From Paenibacillus polymyxa (lineage in GTDB: Bacteria > Bacillota > Bacilli > Paenibacillales > Paenibacillaceae), in contig NZ_CP049783.1 in assembly GCF_015710975.1 (NCBI RefSeq), forward strand, positions 868,001 to 932,000: a stretch of DNA of 64,000 nt. Reading direction: 5' to 3'. The notes under the pieces are model-generated. The model worked only from the letters and a program-made list of their open reading frames with translations, ran no database searches and was not told the origin of the DNA. Made by a program: the position numbers and the translations under genes. Below are positions 35,641 to 44,665 of this stretch, piece by piece. Numbering within the stretch: the stretch's first letter is position 1; each line of letters opens with the position of its first letter.

Positions 35641-36087
35641 TTATAATCGATGATCATACATGAATTGTATTTGGATACCGAACGGGTCTTCTACAATACC
35701 GTAGGCTTGGCTAAACACATTACCAGATAAAGGTACAATGATTTTCACTCGCTCATCTGTTATTAGACTATGATAAAAATGTTCAATTTCTTCTCTGTCA
35801 GCACTTTGAATACATAATGAAATGTTATTCCCTACGGTATATTCCTCATTGGGATTCATTGGTTCTTCTGCTATCATAACCTTTGTTCTTCCGATCAATA
35901 AGACAGAATGAGAAATATAATCTTTATTTTCATCAGTAAGCTGTATTGAGCTGTCACGTTTGGCCATGTCCTGATAAGTAACAAGAAATCGTTCCTCTGC
36001 GTTAAAATGTTTTTTGTAAAAAGCTATGGCTTCCTTTGCTTTTCCGTTCATGGATAAGAAAATAGCTACTTCCAGTGTTGTACTCAT
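35641..36087 (-). CDS. VOC-superfamily (PhnB-like) protein
   Basis: 148 residues from ATG 36087, eight to nine bases after AAGGAG. Two beta-alpha-beta-beta-beta modules: FLSMNGKAKEAIAFYKKHFNAEE and, near the end, YGIVEDPFGIQIQFMYD. PhnB-like members are mostly of unknown activity. It is divergent from a WYL-type regulator that may control it (inference). Confidence 0.82.
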   Translation of the reverse strand: MSTTLEVAIFLSMNGKAKEAIAFYKKHFNAEERFLVTYQDMAKRDSSIQLTDENKDYISHSVLLIGRTKVMIAEEPMNPNEEYTVGNNISLCIQSADREEIEHFYHSLITDERVKIIVPLSGNVFSQAYGIVEDPFGIQIQFMYDHRL

Positions 36088-36211
36088 GGGTTCAATCTCC
36101 TTTTTTATCATGCTCTTAGGTAGATATCTTATAGATTTGATATATTCCCTTGAACCTATTATCATTTGTAAAGGTATCAAAACATGACACCTTTTATAAG
36201 GAGATTTATGT

Positions 36212-37150
36212 ATGAAGAAACCCGAAAGATTAAATGACATGATTAGATACTTAAACAGTCGTGAGTACTTTAATTTAAATGATCTCATGGATAAATACCA
36301 CATTTCAAAAAGTACAGCCCTACGTGATATTAGTTCATTAGAACAATTAGGTATGCCTATTTATTCGGAACATGGCAGACATGGACGATATGGTATCTTA
36401 AAAAATAGACTGTTATCCCCTATTATTTTTACGATGGATGAAGTGTATGCTCTATACTTTGCCATGTTGACCTTAGAAGCTTATCAATCTACACCCTTTC
36501 ATTTAAGTGTTAATAAACTCAATGAAAAGTTTGAACACTGTCTTTCTAAAATACAAATAAACCAGATTCATAAAATGAAAAAGGTTCTACAATTTGAAAT
36601 ATATCAGCATAATCATATTAGTCGTTATTTAGATAAAATTCTAACCAGCGTTCTTAATGAGACGTACTGTAAGATTCAATATTCAAAAAATAACCAGAAC
36701 AAAAGTTACCATGTTCAATTTTTCAAGATTTCCGCTAAGTTTGGCCAATGGTACGCTACTGGAATAGAGTTAAATACGAACAAATATAGGGTTTTCAGAT
36801 GTGATCGAATCACCTCAATAGAAGAAGAGGAAATCAATTCTCACTGTTCTATAGATGAACTCCTTATTCGTTCATTAGAAATGTATCAATCTGAGAAGAG
36901 CATTGATTTTGAAGTAGAAATTGTAGAACAAGCCAAGGATATCTTTTATAAAGAACATTATCCTTCTATGAAAATAGAACAGGGTCATAAAACAGTCATA
37001 AAAGGATTTTATAATCCTGGAGAAGAAGAGTTTATCGCTAATTTCTTTATGAGATATGGTCATTATGTACGATCCGTGAAGCCTGAATCTTTAAAACAGA
37101 TTATTAAAGAAAGAGTTGAGCACCTCTTAAACCATTATCAAAAATTATAA
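36212..37150 (+). CDS. HTH/WYL-domain transcriptional regulator (YafY type)
   Basis: 312 residues. N-terminal HTH_11 domain (MDKYHISKSTALRDISSLEQLGMPIYSEHGRHGRYGI) and a WYL-type ligand domain in the middle (FGQWYATGIELNTNKYRVFRCDRI, with W-Y-A in place of W-Y-L), then a C-terminal extension. It is divergent from the VOC gene across 124 bp. Such proteins often sense small ligands or nucleotides. ATG 36212 is eight bases from AAGGAG. Confidence 0.85.
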   Translation: MKKPERLNDMIRYLNSREYFNLNDLMDKYHISKSTALRDISSLEQLGMPIYSEHGRHGRYGILKNRLLSPIIFTMDEVYALYFAMLTLEAYQSTPFHLSVNKLNEKFEHCLSKIQINQIHKMKKVLQFEIYQHNHISRYLDKILTSVLNETYCKIQYSKNNQNKSYHVQFFKISAKFGQWYATGIELNTNKYRVFRCDRITSIEEEEINSHCSIDELLIRSLEMYQSEKSIDFEVEIVEQAKDIFYKEHYPSMKIEQGHKTVIKGFYNPGEEEFIANFFMRYGHYVRSVKPESLKQIIKERVEHLLNHYQKL

Positions 37151-37185
37151 GATCATCGAAGGTTTGTTCAAAATGCTCTCTACAT

Positions 37186-37226
37186 TTAGCAGGGAAAAGA
37201 AGCCTCAAGCTCCTTTTCCCTGCTAA
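37186..37226. terminator. Hairpin between two converging genes
   Basis: Perfect 14-bp stem TTAGCAGGGAAAAG / CTTTTCCCTGCTAA with a 13-base loop. No long T tract follows on either strand. Confidence 0.55.
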
Positions 37227-37240
37227 CGATGACATTGGTA

Positions 37241-37603
37241 TTATGGCTTCCGTTTGGCGATAACAGCATAAGATACCGTTCTTGTGGTTCCAGTTGGATT
37301 CCATGCAGTAAAGAACCATCTGTCTTCCGCCGCAGAATAGTTATCGAGCAGAAACCCTTGCTGATTTCCCGAGAAAATCCATGAACCGCTAATCAGATTG
37401 TAGTCGTTACCGTTAATCGTAGTGCTTCTAAAGCTATTAGGAGAAATAGTGACCGGAGCGAAAGTGAAGCGTGCAAACCCATCTCCAAGTTGAGTTACAC
37501 GAATGGCTTTTTTAACATTCATAACCACATGGCTTGTTTTTTTCAGTTTTTTCCCCAATTTTGCTTCTGCTTTTCTAATTTTCACTAAAGTTGCCTTTCG
37601 CAA
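37241..37603 (-). CDS. Small protein of unknown function
   Basis: 120 residues if the TTG at 37603, nine bases from AAGGAG, is the start; the ATG at 37621 has no ribosome site. The first 35 residues are very basic and may form a helix (KIRKAEAKLGKKLKK); the rest looks like a beta-sandwich rich in Asn, Thr and aromatic residues (ending in TAWNPTGTTRTVSYAVIAKRKP). No family is recognised. It is not secreted by signal peptide. Confidence 0.55.
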   Translation of the reverse strand: MRKATLVKIRKAEAKLGKKLKKTSHVVMNVKKAIRVTQLGDGFARFTFAPVTISPNSFRSTTINGNDYNLISGSWIFSGNQQGFLLDNYSAAEDRWFFTAWNPTGTTRTVSYAVIAKRKP

Positions 37604-37709
37604 AGAAATCATCTCCTTCATTGTTATACTTATAGTTAATGAAGGACTAAATGCTTTTGAATGGACAAAATCCCCGGTAAATTGGCTGGATTTTCTGGAG
37701 GTGCTGAAA

Positions 37710-37742
37710 CAAAAAGCCCTTCCTTAAAATAAAGGAGGGCTT
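37710..37742 (-). terminator. Terminator after the GH112 gene
   Basis: Minus-strand stem AAGCCCTCCTT / AAGGAAGGGCTT followed by TTTTGTTTC. Confidence 0.82.
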
Positions 37743-37763
37743 GATACCGCTACTTCTTATGTC

Positions 37764-39944
37764 CTATACCGATTTTGTTAAGCCGATATGGGTGATCATG
37801 GTGTCATATGGTTCTAACTCCATGGTTTGTTTGCCATAGTCCGTTTCAATCGTTGTTTTTTGCAGTTGATCGCTATTGTTAATAACAACCAACATTTTAC
37901 TTTCTGGATAATAAGCACACTCTGTATATAAGTTATCCGTAATATACTTCGTTTCATTGAGCTCATTGCCCGCAAAGCGGATTATATTCAGCAGCAATCT
38001 TGTATTTTCCCAGCTGAATTCGAAGGAAGGAAGGTAAATTCCCTTTCCTTTACCGAAGGCATGAGTGGATAGCGTTACCATTCCATTCATTTCACCCGCT
38101 ATCGCAGCTGCCCCATCCGTAAGATAAATCCTATTCTTCGGCGTTATACTTGCCCCTTCAGGCACCAAACCATGCTCATCCCTAACCTCATATGTCCATC
38201 TTCCATGAGCTACTCTGGAGCCTGTATCCTCATCCAGACCGAGGACATGTGCCATTCTGAAAAAGCTGTCATGACCTTCAACCGCCGAAGGCTGATTGAT
38301 GCCAATAAAGGTGCCGCCCTCATAAACCCATTGGGTCAGTAAGTCTACACATTTGTTGTCATCCCAGTACTTTCCGCCACTCCATGCTGTACCAGCAGAG
38401 CCCGCATTAATCACTACATCACAATCCTGTAGTATTCCCTGACGGATATCGTCAAAATCAATGAACTGAACTTCAACCGGCAATCCGGATAAAGCCTCAT
38501 TGATATGAATCAAATCATGCATATATGTTTCGTGGAAATGACCAGACAAGGTCCACGATCTCAATTTTCCCCAGCTGTGCAGAATAGCTACCTTCGTCTT
38601 CATGTGATAGGGTTTGCCTTCATGATGCAGTTCTTTGATTTCTCTGAACTCGTTGGCAATCTTTTCGATGTAATCGCAAAAATCCGGGTAAGGCTCTACA
38701 AGATGCAAATATCCACCCAGTCCAATCCGGTCAATAGGCTCCCTCAACAGGGCGCGCCGGATATTAATCCAATACTTTTTGGCATCCAGCGTGGGGTCGC
38801 CCCCTTCCATAAAGGTAGGAAGCCCGCCTAAGCCAACCGGAAATAAGTAGGGATGCAGCCGAATCTCATGCGTATTCACTTTTACACCTGAACACAGCCT
38901 CGCCTCATAACCTGAGAACACACATTTGATCAATCCGTCAAATCCAAACTCTTGAAAACGTTCATTATAAGGCTCCATGCCAACCCAACTGTCATCATAA
39001 AACACATAGGCCAGCTTGCCGTGCTGATGCACGATATCAATTAATTTCTTGCCAAATTCGATTACAAAATCATTGATAAATGCCATCCAGTCCAGCTTGC
39101 GCTGCTCAGCCGGGATATGTGTGACGCGATACTTTCCACCATTCACAAAATCCTCGGCAGTCATCGAATACCCATATCTCTTGGCAAATAGATCCAGCGC
39201 TCTTGAGCTTACCGTAAAATCGTATGACCCCCAATCAGAGAACAGATGGCGATTGCGCTCATTGCTGCCCCAAATCCAGGCGAAGTTATAAAATAAGGAG
39301 GTAAACCGGACAACCGTGGTTTCCTTATGATGAAGACACCAATCTTCCATCCAATCCAGCAGATACTGTTGCGTTTCTGTATAGATAGGATCAATCTGCA
39401 TCAAATGCTCTTTGTCCCAATGGTTCGTGGTGTGATTGTACATGGAAATCTCTTCCCAGATCCGGTAGACCATGAAGCTTACCGTGTATTTATGCCAAGG
39501 AGCAATTCCGGTAATGACCACATTTCCGGATTCCCTTTCATAATTCCATTGTTCTCTTGGAACTTCTTCCCCGGTCGTTCTGTCAAAAACCTGCCAGTAG
39601 TTAAGCGCCTCTTTGGAATCATTCACTTTGAATTGTTCTGCAAAAAAATCCTCCATCAGATAGATGGATACATAATCCTGTACAGCTACCTTCGGATTCG
39701 TAATTAAAAAACACTGCTGCAGCTTATCCAGATTGCGGGACGCCCACTCGTTATGATCTCTGATGATACAGATTGTAGAATAAATGCCGTATCCAGCGTT
39801 TATAATCTCATCGGACAATTGCGTGCCGTCACTGTCACGGATGACATCGGCGCCCCATCGTTCAGCTAATTTCAGGGTCAGCGCCTCGTAACCAGATTCC
39901 CCCGGTAGTGTAAAGGCCCCCGTTGTTTGTTTAGACAACTTCAA
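37764..39944 (-). CDS. GH112 phosphorylase (galactosyl-rhamnose or galacto/lacto-N-biose type)
   Basis: 726 residues, the normal length of GH112. The family phosphorolyses beta-galactosides of N-acetylhexosamine or of L-rhamnose, releasing galactose-1-phosphate, in the cytoplasm. The TIM-barrel segment FYDDSWVGMEPY (D317/D318) matches the region of the general acid. Other family segments are RFTSLFYNFAWIWG and FDGLIKCVFSGYEAR. A six-base gap separates it from an upstream GH105 gene, so the pair is an operon. GH105 acts on unsaturated rhamnogalacturonan fragments, which makes D-galactosyl-(1,4)-L-rhamnose phosphorylase more likely than lacto-N-biose phosphorylase (inference). Confidence 0.85.
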   Translation of the reverse strand: MKLSKQTTGAFTLPGESGYEALTLKLAERWGADVIRDSDGTQLSDEIINAGYGIYSTICIIRDHNEWASRNLDKLQQCFLITNPKVAVQDYVSIYLMEDFFAEQFKVNDSKEALNYWQVFDRTTGEEVPREQWNYERESGNVVITGIAPWHKYTVSFMVYRIWEEISMYNHTTNHWDKEHLMQIDPIYTETQQYLLDWMEDWCLHHKETTVVRFTSLFYNFAWIWGSNERNRHLFSDWGSYDFTVSSRALDLFAKRYGYSMTAEDFVNGGKYRVTHIPAEQRKLDWMAFINDFVIEFGKKLIDIVHQHGKLAYVFYDDSWVGMEPYNERFQEFGFDGLIKCVFSGYEARLCSGVKVNTHEIRLHPYLFPVGLGGLPTFMEGGDPTLDAKKYWINIRRALLREPIDRIGLGGYLHLVEPYPDFCDYIEKIANEFREIKELHHEGKPYHMKTKVAILHSWGKLRSWTLSGHFHETYMHDLIHINEALSGLPVEVQFIDFDDIRQGILQDCDVVINAGSAGTAWSGGKYWDDNKCVDLLTQWVYEGGTFIGINQPSAVEGHDSFFRMAHVLGLDEDTGSRVAHGRWTYEVRDEHGLVPEGASITPKNRIYLTDGAAAIAGEMNGMVTLSTHAFGKGKGIYLPSFEFSWENTRLLLNIIRFAGNELNETKYITDNLYTECAYYPESKMLVVINNSDQLQKTTIETDYGKQTMELEPYDTMITHIGLTKSV

Positions 39945-39950
39945 TCCCTC

Positions 39951-40970
39951 CTAATTCAACATATCGGATAGAAAAGCCAACGCCAAGCCTTGTCCCCAGC
40001 CCTGAATCCAGTCTTTAGGAATATTGCGATACCCTTCCCGATCTTTCATAACCGCTGTGCCGCCCGATACACCCAGTACCCGTCCGTCTTCGCTAATATG
40101 GTTCAAGATGCCCTCCAATGCCTTTTGCACGTATTTGGTATGCAGCGGATTGCCGTTATTGATCATGGCCGCCGCAATACCGCAAGATGCAGATACTTCT
40201 TCATAGGACTCCTCGTCATCCAGTACCGTCCGCCATAAGCCGTTCTCTGTTTGGACACCTTTCAGTGCCGCCAGTTGATCCCGAAGGGAACATTCCACGT
40301 CCATACACGGCGGATACAAATACCAGTCTTTCAAATGAATTTTGACTTGCGACATGGTATATGCTCCCCAAGCATTCGCTCTTCCCCAGAAAAATCCGGA
40401 CATATGATCCTGTTTGACATTGTTGTAGCCATGGTACCAGAGACCACTGCTAGGGTCTTGCAGGTATTTGATATGCCAGTAATATTGATTTAAGGCATCC
40501 TGGATCATTTTCTCGTCCTTTAATTTGGTTCCTACTCGAAGCAGAAAAAATGCCGCCATAAACAACGTATCTGCCCATGCCTGTTCTGGAAAGTCATTAG
40601 CAGTGGATACCGTATGCTGCAGAACACGATCTCCGAACCGGAGAGCATTATTTTGGATGTAATCCACCTTGCTCATCACAATATCCCAATATTTCTGGTC
40701 CCCTGTTTCTTCATACAATGTGATCAGCATATGACCCATGGCACATGTGTTTACCGTCCAGTGCGGCAGACCAAGCTCGATGTATTCATCTGCCCACTGG
40801 ACAAGCATATTTAAATAATCTTTATTTCCTGTTTGGGTATAGGCTCTGGATACACCATAATAAGCCACACCGCAGGGCCAATCCCATGTTAAATCCATCG
40901 CCATCGTTTTTCTGACGACTTTATCAATAACTCTTAGTATCTCTTCCTTGTCATAAGTTAATTGAAGCAT
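39951..40970 (-). CDS. GH105 unsaturated rhamnogalacturonyl hydrolase
   Basis: 339 residues. An (alpha/alpha)6-barrel YteR/YesR-like protein with the catalytic-aspartate segment EQAWADTLFMAAFFLLRVG and MSGFFWGRANAWGAY (W-x-R-x-N-x-W). It removes the 4,5-unsaturated galacturonic residue from the end of rhamnogalacturonan oligomers made by lyases. No signal peptide, so it acts in the cytosol. First gene of the GH105-GH112 unit; a divergent AraC regulator is probably its activator. Confidence 0.9.
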   Translation of the reverse strand: MLQLTYDKEEILRVIDKVVRKTMAMDLTWDWPCGVAYYGVSRAYTQTGNKDYLNMLVQWADEYIELGLPHWTVNTCAMGHMLITLYEETGDQKYWDIVMSKVDYIQNNALRFGDRVLQHTVSTANDFPEQAWADTLFMAAFFLLRVGTKLKDEKMIQDALNQYYWHIKYLQDPSSGLWYHGYNNVKQDHMSGFFWGRANAWGAYTMSQVKIHLKDWYLYPPCMDVECSLRDQLAALKGVQTENGLWRTVLDDEESYEEVSASCGIAAAMINNGNPLHTKYVQKALEGILNHISEDGRVLGVSGGTAVMKDREGYRNIPKDWIQGWGQGLALAFLSDMLN

Positions 40971-41033
40971 TGTTATTCCCCTCTCTTAGTGCACACGCCC
41001 CCAAAGGCGCTTGAGAGCGGTTCGTCACTGTTT

Positions 41034-41047
41034 TGGAAACGCTTTAC
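41034..41047. promoter_or_regulatory. cre-like catabolite-repression site
   Basis: TGGAAACGCTTTAC matches the CcpA consensus core (AA-N-CG-N-T) with two or three outer mismatches, 64-77 bp before the GH105 start. Plausible for a pectin-use operon but not strong. Confidence 0.4.
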
Positions 41048-41127
41048 TTATTCCATTGTACGCAGTAAAATAGTCTCAATCTAAGCACATTCGCAACAAA
41101 ACTGCGCAATTTCAATCATTTATGTGA

Positions 41128-41238
41128 GAATTTTGCAAAAATCCAATAAGCGACTTCCAATAAACAATATATAGATCGACATGGTCTAGTTCGTCTATAT
41201 ATTGCACCTTGCAGCGATTGGAATCGAATTTTGCAAAA
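41128..41238. repeat. Direct and inverted repeats in the GH105/AraC divergent region
   Basis: GAATTTTGCAAAA occurs at 41128-41140 and 41226-41238. Between them is an 11-bp inverted repeat, CAATATATAGA (41165-41175) and TCTATATATTG (41194-41204). These are likely AraC-type regulator sites for one or both genes. Confidence 0.5.
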
Positions 41239-41319
41239 TCCTGATGTATACCTGCTGGCTGAACCTGTTGTAAGGTTGATCTATAATCCACTCAAATCCA
41301 AGTTATGGGAGTATCGAAT

Positions 41320-42327
41320 ATGCCCAGAAAAAAGAAGCCCATTATAGAATACCGACATTACAGCTTGCCCATAAACTTCCCGATCTTGCTGTTAAGCGGT
41401 GAACGTTGGAAGATTTCAGATATTAAAAGCGAGCATCTCCATTTTCATAACCATTTGGAGATTGGTATTTGCTATTCGGATGGCGGTTTCATGGAGATCA
41501 AAGGAGAAACTGTCCCCTTCAAAGCCGGGGATGTAACTTTCATTCCCAGGTATCTTCCTCACACCACGTATAGTTCGCCAAATACAGCCAGCCTTTGGTC
41601 TTATATCTTTTTTTCGCCAGAGGACCTTTTCCAACATTCTTTTAAAAGCGCTTACAGAAACTTTGAGCCCAATTTGTGGGTGATGAAGGGAACGAACTGT
41701 ATATTAAACAAGGAGCAGCATCCCAAGGTGTATACACTTGCGACTTCGGTCGTAGAGGAATTACAACAACAGAACCCTTACTACCAAGAAAGCGCCTACG
41801 GCTTATTGCTATCCCTTTATATAGAGCTCCTTAGAATTCATTCCAGGAATGAACCAATGGCTAATCAAGAAACAGAGCATAGCTTGAAAAGCGAATTTGT
41901 CATTTCTCCGGCTTTGGAGTACATCACTAAACATTACATGAAGCCCGTTACCATAGATTTTTTGGCTGATCTGTGCCATTTAAGCACAACCCATTTCCGC
42001 AGAAAATTTCATGAGATTATGGGAACGTCGCCTCTCGATTTCCTAAACAGCACCCGAATCGAAGAAGCCTGCAAGCAGTTAAAAAGCACAGAAGACTCCA
42101 TTCTTTCGATCTCCGAGCAAGTCGGTTATCGCTCCATTTCCAGCTTCAACCGATGCTTCTCCAGGCTTATCGGAGAGCCCCCAAAGAATGGCGTAAAGGG
42201 GCGCAATCCGAAGCACAATCAGCGAAAGCGTCTATACTGGAGTTTACAGGATGGGTTTAATTTTGCCAAACTAAATCAAGCAGCTCGTCCACTTCCTGAA
42301 TTCGGGTCACTGATGGTGTTGGTATAA
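41320..42327 (+). CDS. AraC-family regulator, C-terminus frameshifted
   Basis: 335 residues as read. N-terminal cupin ligand domain (HFHNHLEIGICYSDGGF, RYLPHT) and C-terminal AraC double helix-turn-helix (YITKHYMKPVTIDFLADLCHLSTTHFRRKF; then VGYRSISSFNRCFSRLIGEPP). After GEPP the reading departs from the family. The other frame reads KEWRKGAQSEAQSAKASILEFTGWV and stops at 42260, as AraC proteins normally do. A one-base loss in the C tract 42178-42182 explains this. Both helix-turn-helix units are intact, so function may survive. It probably activates the GH105-GH112 unit. ATG 41320 is eight bases from GGGAG. Confidence 0.82.
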   Translation: MPRKKKPIIEYRHYSLPINFPILLLSGERWKISDIKSEHLHFHNHLEIGICYSDGGFMEIKGETVPFKAGDVTFIPRYLPHTTYSSPNTASLWSYIFFSPEDLFQHSFKSAYRNFEPNLWVMKGTNCILNKEQHPKVYTLATSVVEELQQQNPYYQESAYGLLLSLYIELLRIHSRNEPMANQETEHSLKSEFVISPALEYITKHYMKPVTIDFLADLCHLSTTHFRRKFHEIMGTSPLDFLNSTRIEEACKQLKSTEDSILSISEQVGYRSISSFNRCFSRLIGEPPKNGVKGRNPKHNQRKRLYWSLQDGFNFAKLNQAARPLPEFGSLMVLV

Positions 42328-43585
42328 GATTGCCCCTCACCATAACCATAGCTACATTTGACAAAGCTTTTATGTTGTCCAAAGGATTGTGCTCCAGCAC
42401 GATTAAATCCGCCTGTTTTCCGATATCAATGCTCCCTGTAAGGTGATCAATGCCTAGGATTTCCGCATTAGACTTTGTTGCCCGTTCGATGACCTGACCC
42501 GCATTCAGTTTCGTTTGTCTCATATGGTGGTCTAGTTCCCGCCACATATCATAGTGAGTGACGTAAGACATTGCGGCATCCGTTCCAATCCCAATTTTGA
42601 TCTCATGTTCTACAGCCTGACGCAGCCCCTTTAGCATGGAGTCGTACACAAGCCGCGAATTTCCCTTAACCGTTTCATTCACCTTCGTTAGGCTTGTGTC
42701 CAATTTTGCAATGGGATACCCAGCCTGCAAAGTAGGAATTAAGGCGGTATAGCCCTTTAATGCTCTAGGATTGTTTTGGTACAGTCTTATGATCTCCTCA
42801 TCCATCTCCGCACCATGTTCAATGGTATCCACCCCGCCCTTTAGCGCGATTCTTACGCCTTCGGTACTTTCCACATGGGCTGCTACACGCATACCGTTTT
42901 TATGAGCTTCCTCGCAGACGGCGGCTACTTCTTCCTCCGTCATTTGCAAGCGGCCCGCTTCGCCGACCATGGTGGCATCGGTAATCCCGCCAGTCACGCA
43001 TATTTTAATTAGGTCTACTCCGTTTTTCACATTAATTCTTACATTTCTTCTCGCTTCCCATGGCGAATCGCCAGTCAAAGCCAAATAAGGTGCCCCATGA
43101 CCGCCCGTTACGCTCAGGAAATACCCGGACGCCAAGAGGTTGGGACCGACAAACTGGTTTGCATTAATTTCATTTCGGAGCTGTGCATCAGTGTAAAAAA
43201 ATTCACCGACGCTGCGCATCGTGGTTACACCGGAATGTAGTGCCGTCAGAGCATTTTTCTTCACCCGTTTTTTTAACACACTTCGCCCTAGTCTCGTATC
43301 CAAAATATGATGGAATGCAAAATTCAACAGCCCTTCGCTTACAGACAGCGTAAACGGCTTTCCATCTGCGAATAGATGGACGTGCGCGTTGATGAGACCA
43401 GGCATCACATATTTCCCCGATAAATCAATCGTTTGATAATGGCTGGGAATAGCCAAATTGTTTGCCTTCCCGATCTCCTGAATCAGCCCGTCTTCATGAA
43501 TTAAAATCGTCATCATTTTTTCAACGTCTTTTTTCGTATCTCCATAAATCACATTGCAGTTCTTAAGTGCATAACCTGTCCCCAT
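42257..43585 (-). CDS. Metal-dependent amidohydrolase (imidazolonepropionase/prolidase-like)
   Basis: 442 residues. Amidohydrolase-superfamily motifs: MPGLINAHVHLF (H-x-H), the lysine strand around DLIKICVTGG, AAHVES (His), DTIEHG (His) and GIGTDA (Asp). The group includes Xaa-Pro dipeptidases and other cyclic-amide or ester hydrolases. Its 3' end overlaps the frameshifted tail of the AraC gene. Upstream is the AATGAAT-N5-ATTCATT operator shared with the neighbouring TetR gene, so TetR repression is likely. Confidence 0.85.
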   Translation of the reverse strand: MGTGYALKNCNVIYGDTKKDVEKMMTILIHEDGLIQEIGKANNLAIPSHYQTIDLSGKYVMPGLINAHVHLFADGKPFTLSVSEGLLNFAFHHILDTRLGRSVLKKRVKKNALTALHSGVTTMRSVGEFFYTDAQLRNEINANQFVGPNLLASGYFLSVTGGHGAPYLALTGDSPWEARRNVRINVKNGVDLIKICVTGGITDATMVGEAGRLQMTEEEVAAVCEEAHKNGMRVAAHVESTEGVRIALKGGVDTIEHGAEMDEEIIRLYQNNPRALKGYTALIPTLQAGYPIAKLDTSLTKVNETVKGNSRLVYDSMLKGLRQAVEHEIKIGIGTDAAMSYVTHYDMWRELDHHMRQTKLNAGQVIERATKSNAEILGIDHLTGSIDIGKQADLIVLEHNPLDNIKALSNVAMVMVRGNLIPTPSVTRIQEVDELLDLVWQN

Positions 43586-43620
43586 TGTTTCTCCCTCCTG
43601 TTGCGCTCATGGTGTTTAAT

Positions 43621-43639
43621 AATGAATTACCCATTCATT
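43621..43639. promoter_or_regulatory. Candidate TetR operator before the amidohydrolase gene
   Basis: AATGAAT-TACCC-ATTCATT, 7-bp arms, repeated with the same spacing and same flanking TTT at 44350-44368 before the tetR gene. Confidence 0.65.
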
Positions 43640-43647
43640 TTTGAAAC

Positions 43648-43695
43648 AAAAAAAATAGGGACTATCTTGATGTCAAAAAAATGATAGACTGTCCC
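43648..43695 (-). terminator. Terminator after the tetR gene
   Basis: Minus-strand stem GGGAC..CTATC / GATAGTCCC followed by TATTTTTTTTG. Confidence 0.75.
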
Positions 43696-43720
43696 GAGAA
43701 TATTTCCCTACGTGTAGACA

Positions 43721-44344
43721 TTATTCATTCAAGCCTTCTAGTCCATGCAGTCTGTACAGGTTAAGCGCCTCAAAAATCCGTTTCCGGCGATCAGCGCTCA
43801 TATCCCTCTTTAACAAATCCAAAATCATATTGATAACACTATTGGCAATGATACTGAGCAAAATCATATTTTCATCAGTTTCGATTTCATATCTTTTATA
43901 CGTATTTTTCAAATAGGGCTTCTTGGTTTCGATCATCAGATCAATTAGTTCTTTTTTTGCATTGCTGTAGATTGTCCCTTTACTTTTTTCAAAAATAATG
44001 ACAATCTGCATGCTGTATTGAGTTAATAGGTTGATTTGCTCCTGAACAATCGCCGATTTTTTTTCGTTATGGGTTTCTCCAAAAAAAGTCTGGTTATCGA
44101 TATGAATGCTTTCCACTAACACATTCTTCAAATAATCCACTAAAGATGGCGGAACAACCGAATAAAATAACTCCTTTTTATTCTTAAAATAAGTATAAAT
44201 ATTCCCGACAGAAATTTGGATCTCATCCGCAATATCGCTCATTTTGGCATCTACAAAGCCTTTTCGAAAAAACACCTTTAAAGCGGCTGATTCAATTTCC
44301 TTTTTCACTTCATCTTTTTTGGCCTGTATGATGAGCACCCTCAT
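43721..44344 (-). CDS. TetR-family regulator
   Basis: 207 residues. TetR helix-turn-helix at residues about 12-58 (IESAALKVFFRKGFVDAKMSDIADEIQISVGNIYTYFKNKKELF). The C-terminal ligand domain is helical and unrecognised. No ribosome site is visible before the ATG at 44344, so the start may be weak or leaderless. The operator overlaps this region, so it should repress itself and the amidohydrolase gene. Confidence 0.85.
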   Translation of the reverse strand: MRVLIIQAKKDEVKKEIESAALKVFFRKGFVDAKMSDIADEIQISVGNIYTYFKNKKELFYSVVPPSLVDYLKNVLVESIHIDNQTFFGETHNEKKSAIVQEQINLLTQYSMQIVIIFEKSKGTIYSNAKKELIDLMIETKKPYLKNTYKRYEIETDENMILLSIIANSVINMILDLLKRDMSADRRKRIFEALNLYRLHGLEGLNE

Positions 44345-44349
44345 TCAAT

Positions 44350-44368
44350 AATGAATAATTCATTCATT
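44350..44368. promoter_or_regulatory. Candidate TetR operator before tetR
   Basis: AATGAAT-AATTC-ATTCATT, matching the copy at 43621-43639. Beyond it, 44369-44665 shows no gene, promoter or terminator I can support. Confidence 0.65.
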
Positions 44369-44665
44369 TTTAGTGTAGTTCGGTGGTTTTGATTTGTCAA
44401 ACCGGAGGAAGATAACAGAAACTTTGACATTTACGATAGGTAATAATTCCGTTGTATGGCCGCACCTGTATAGATAGACTTATGCTACCAAGCTGGGAAT
44501 TCTAGAATATAGCCGAGACAAAAAAACAGGGAAAAGTCATGGTAGAAGCCGGTTTGCCCCGTTCTCCACTCAACCTTTCCCAAATTTCTTTCACATCCTA
44601 TATTCATATCTTCAGTGAGAACAACCCTGACACGATGGGCCTCCATCAATAAAAGTTATTTATTT

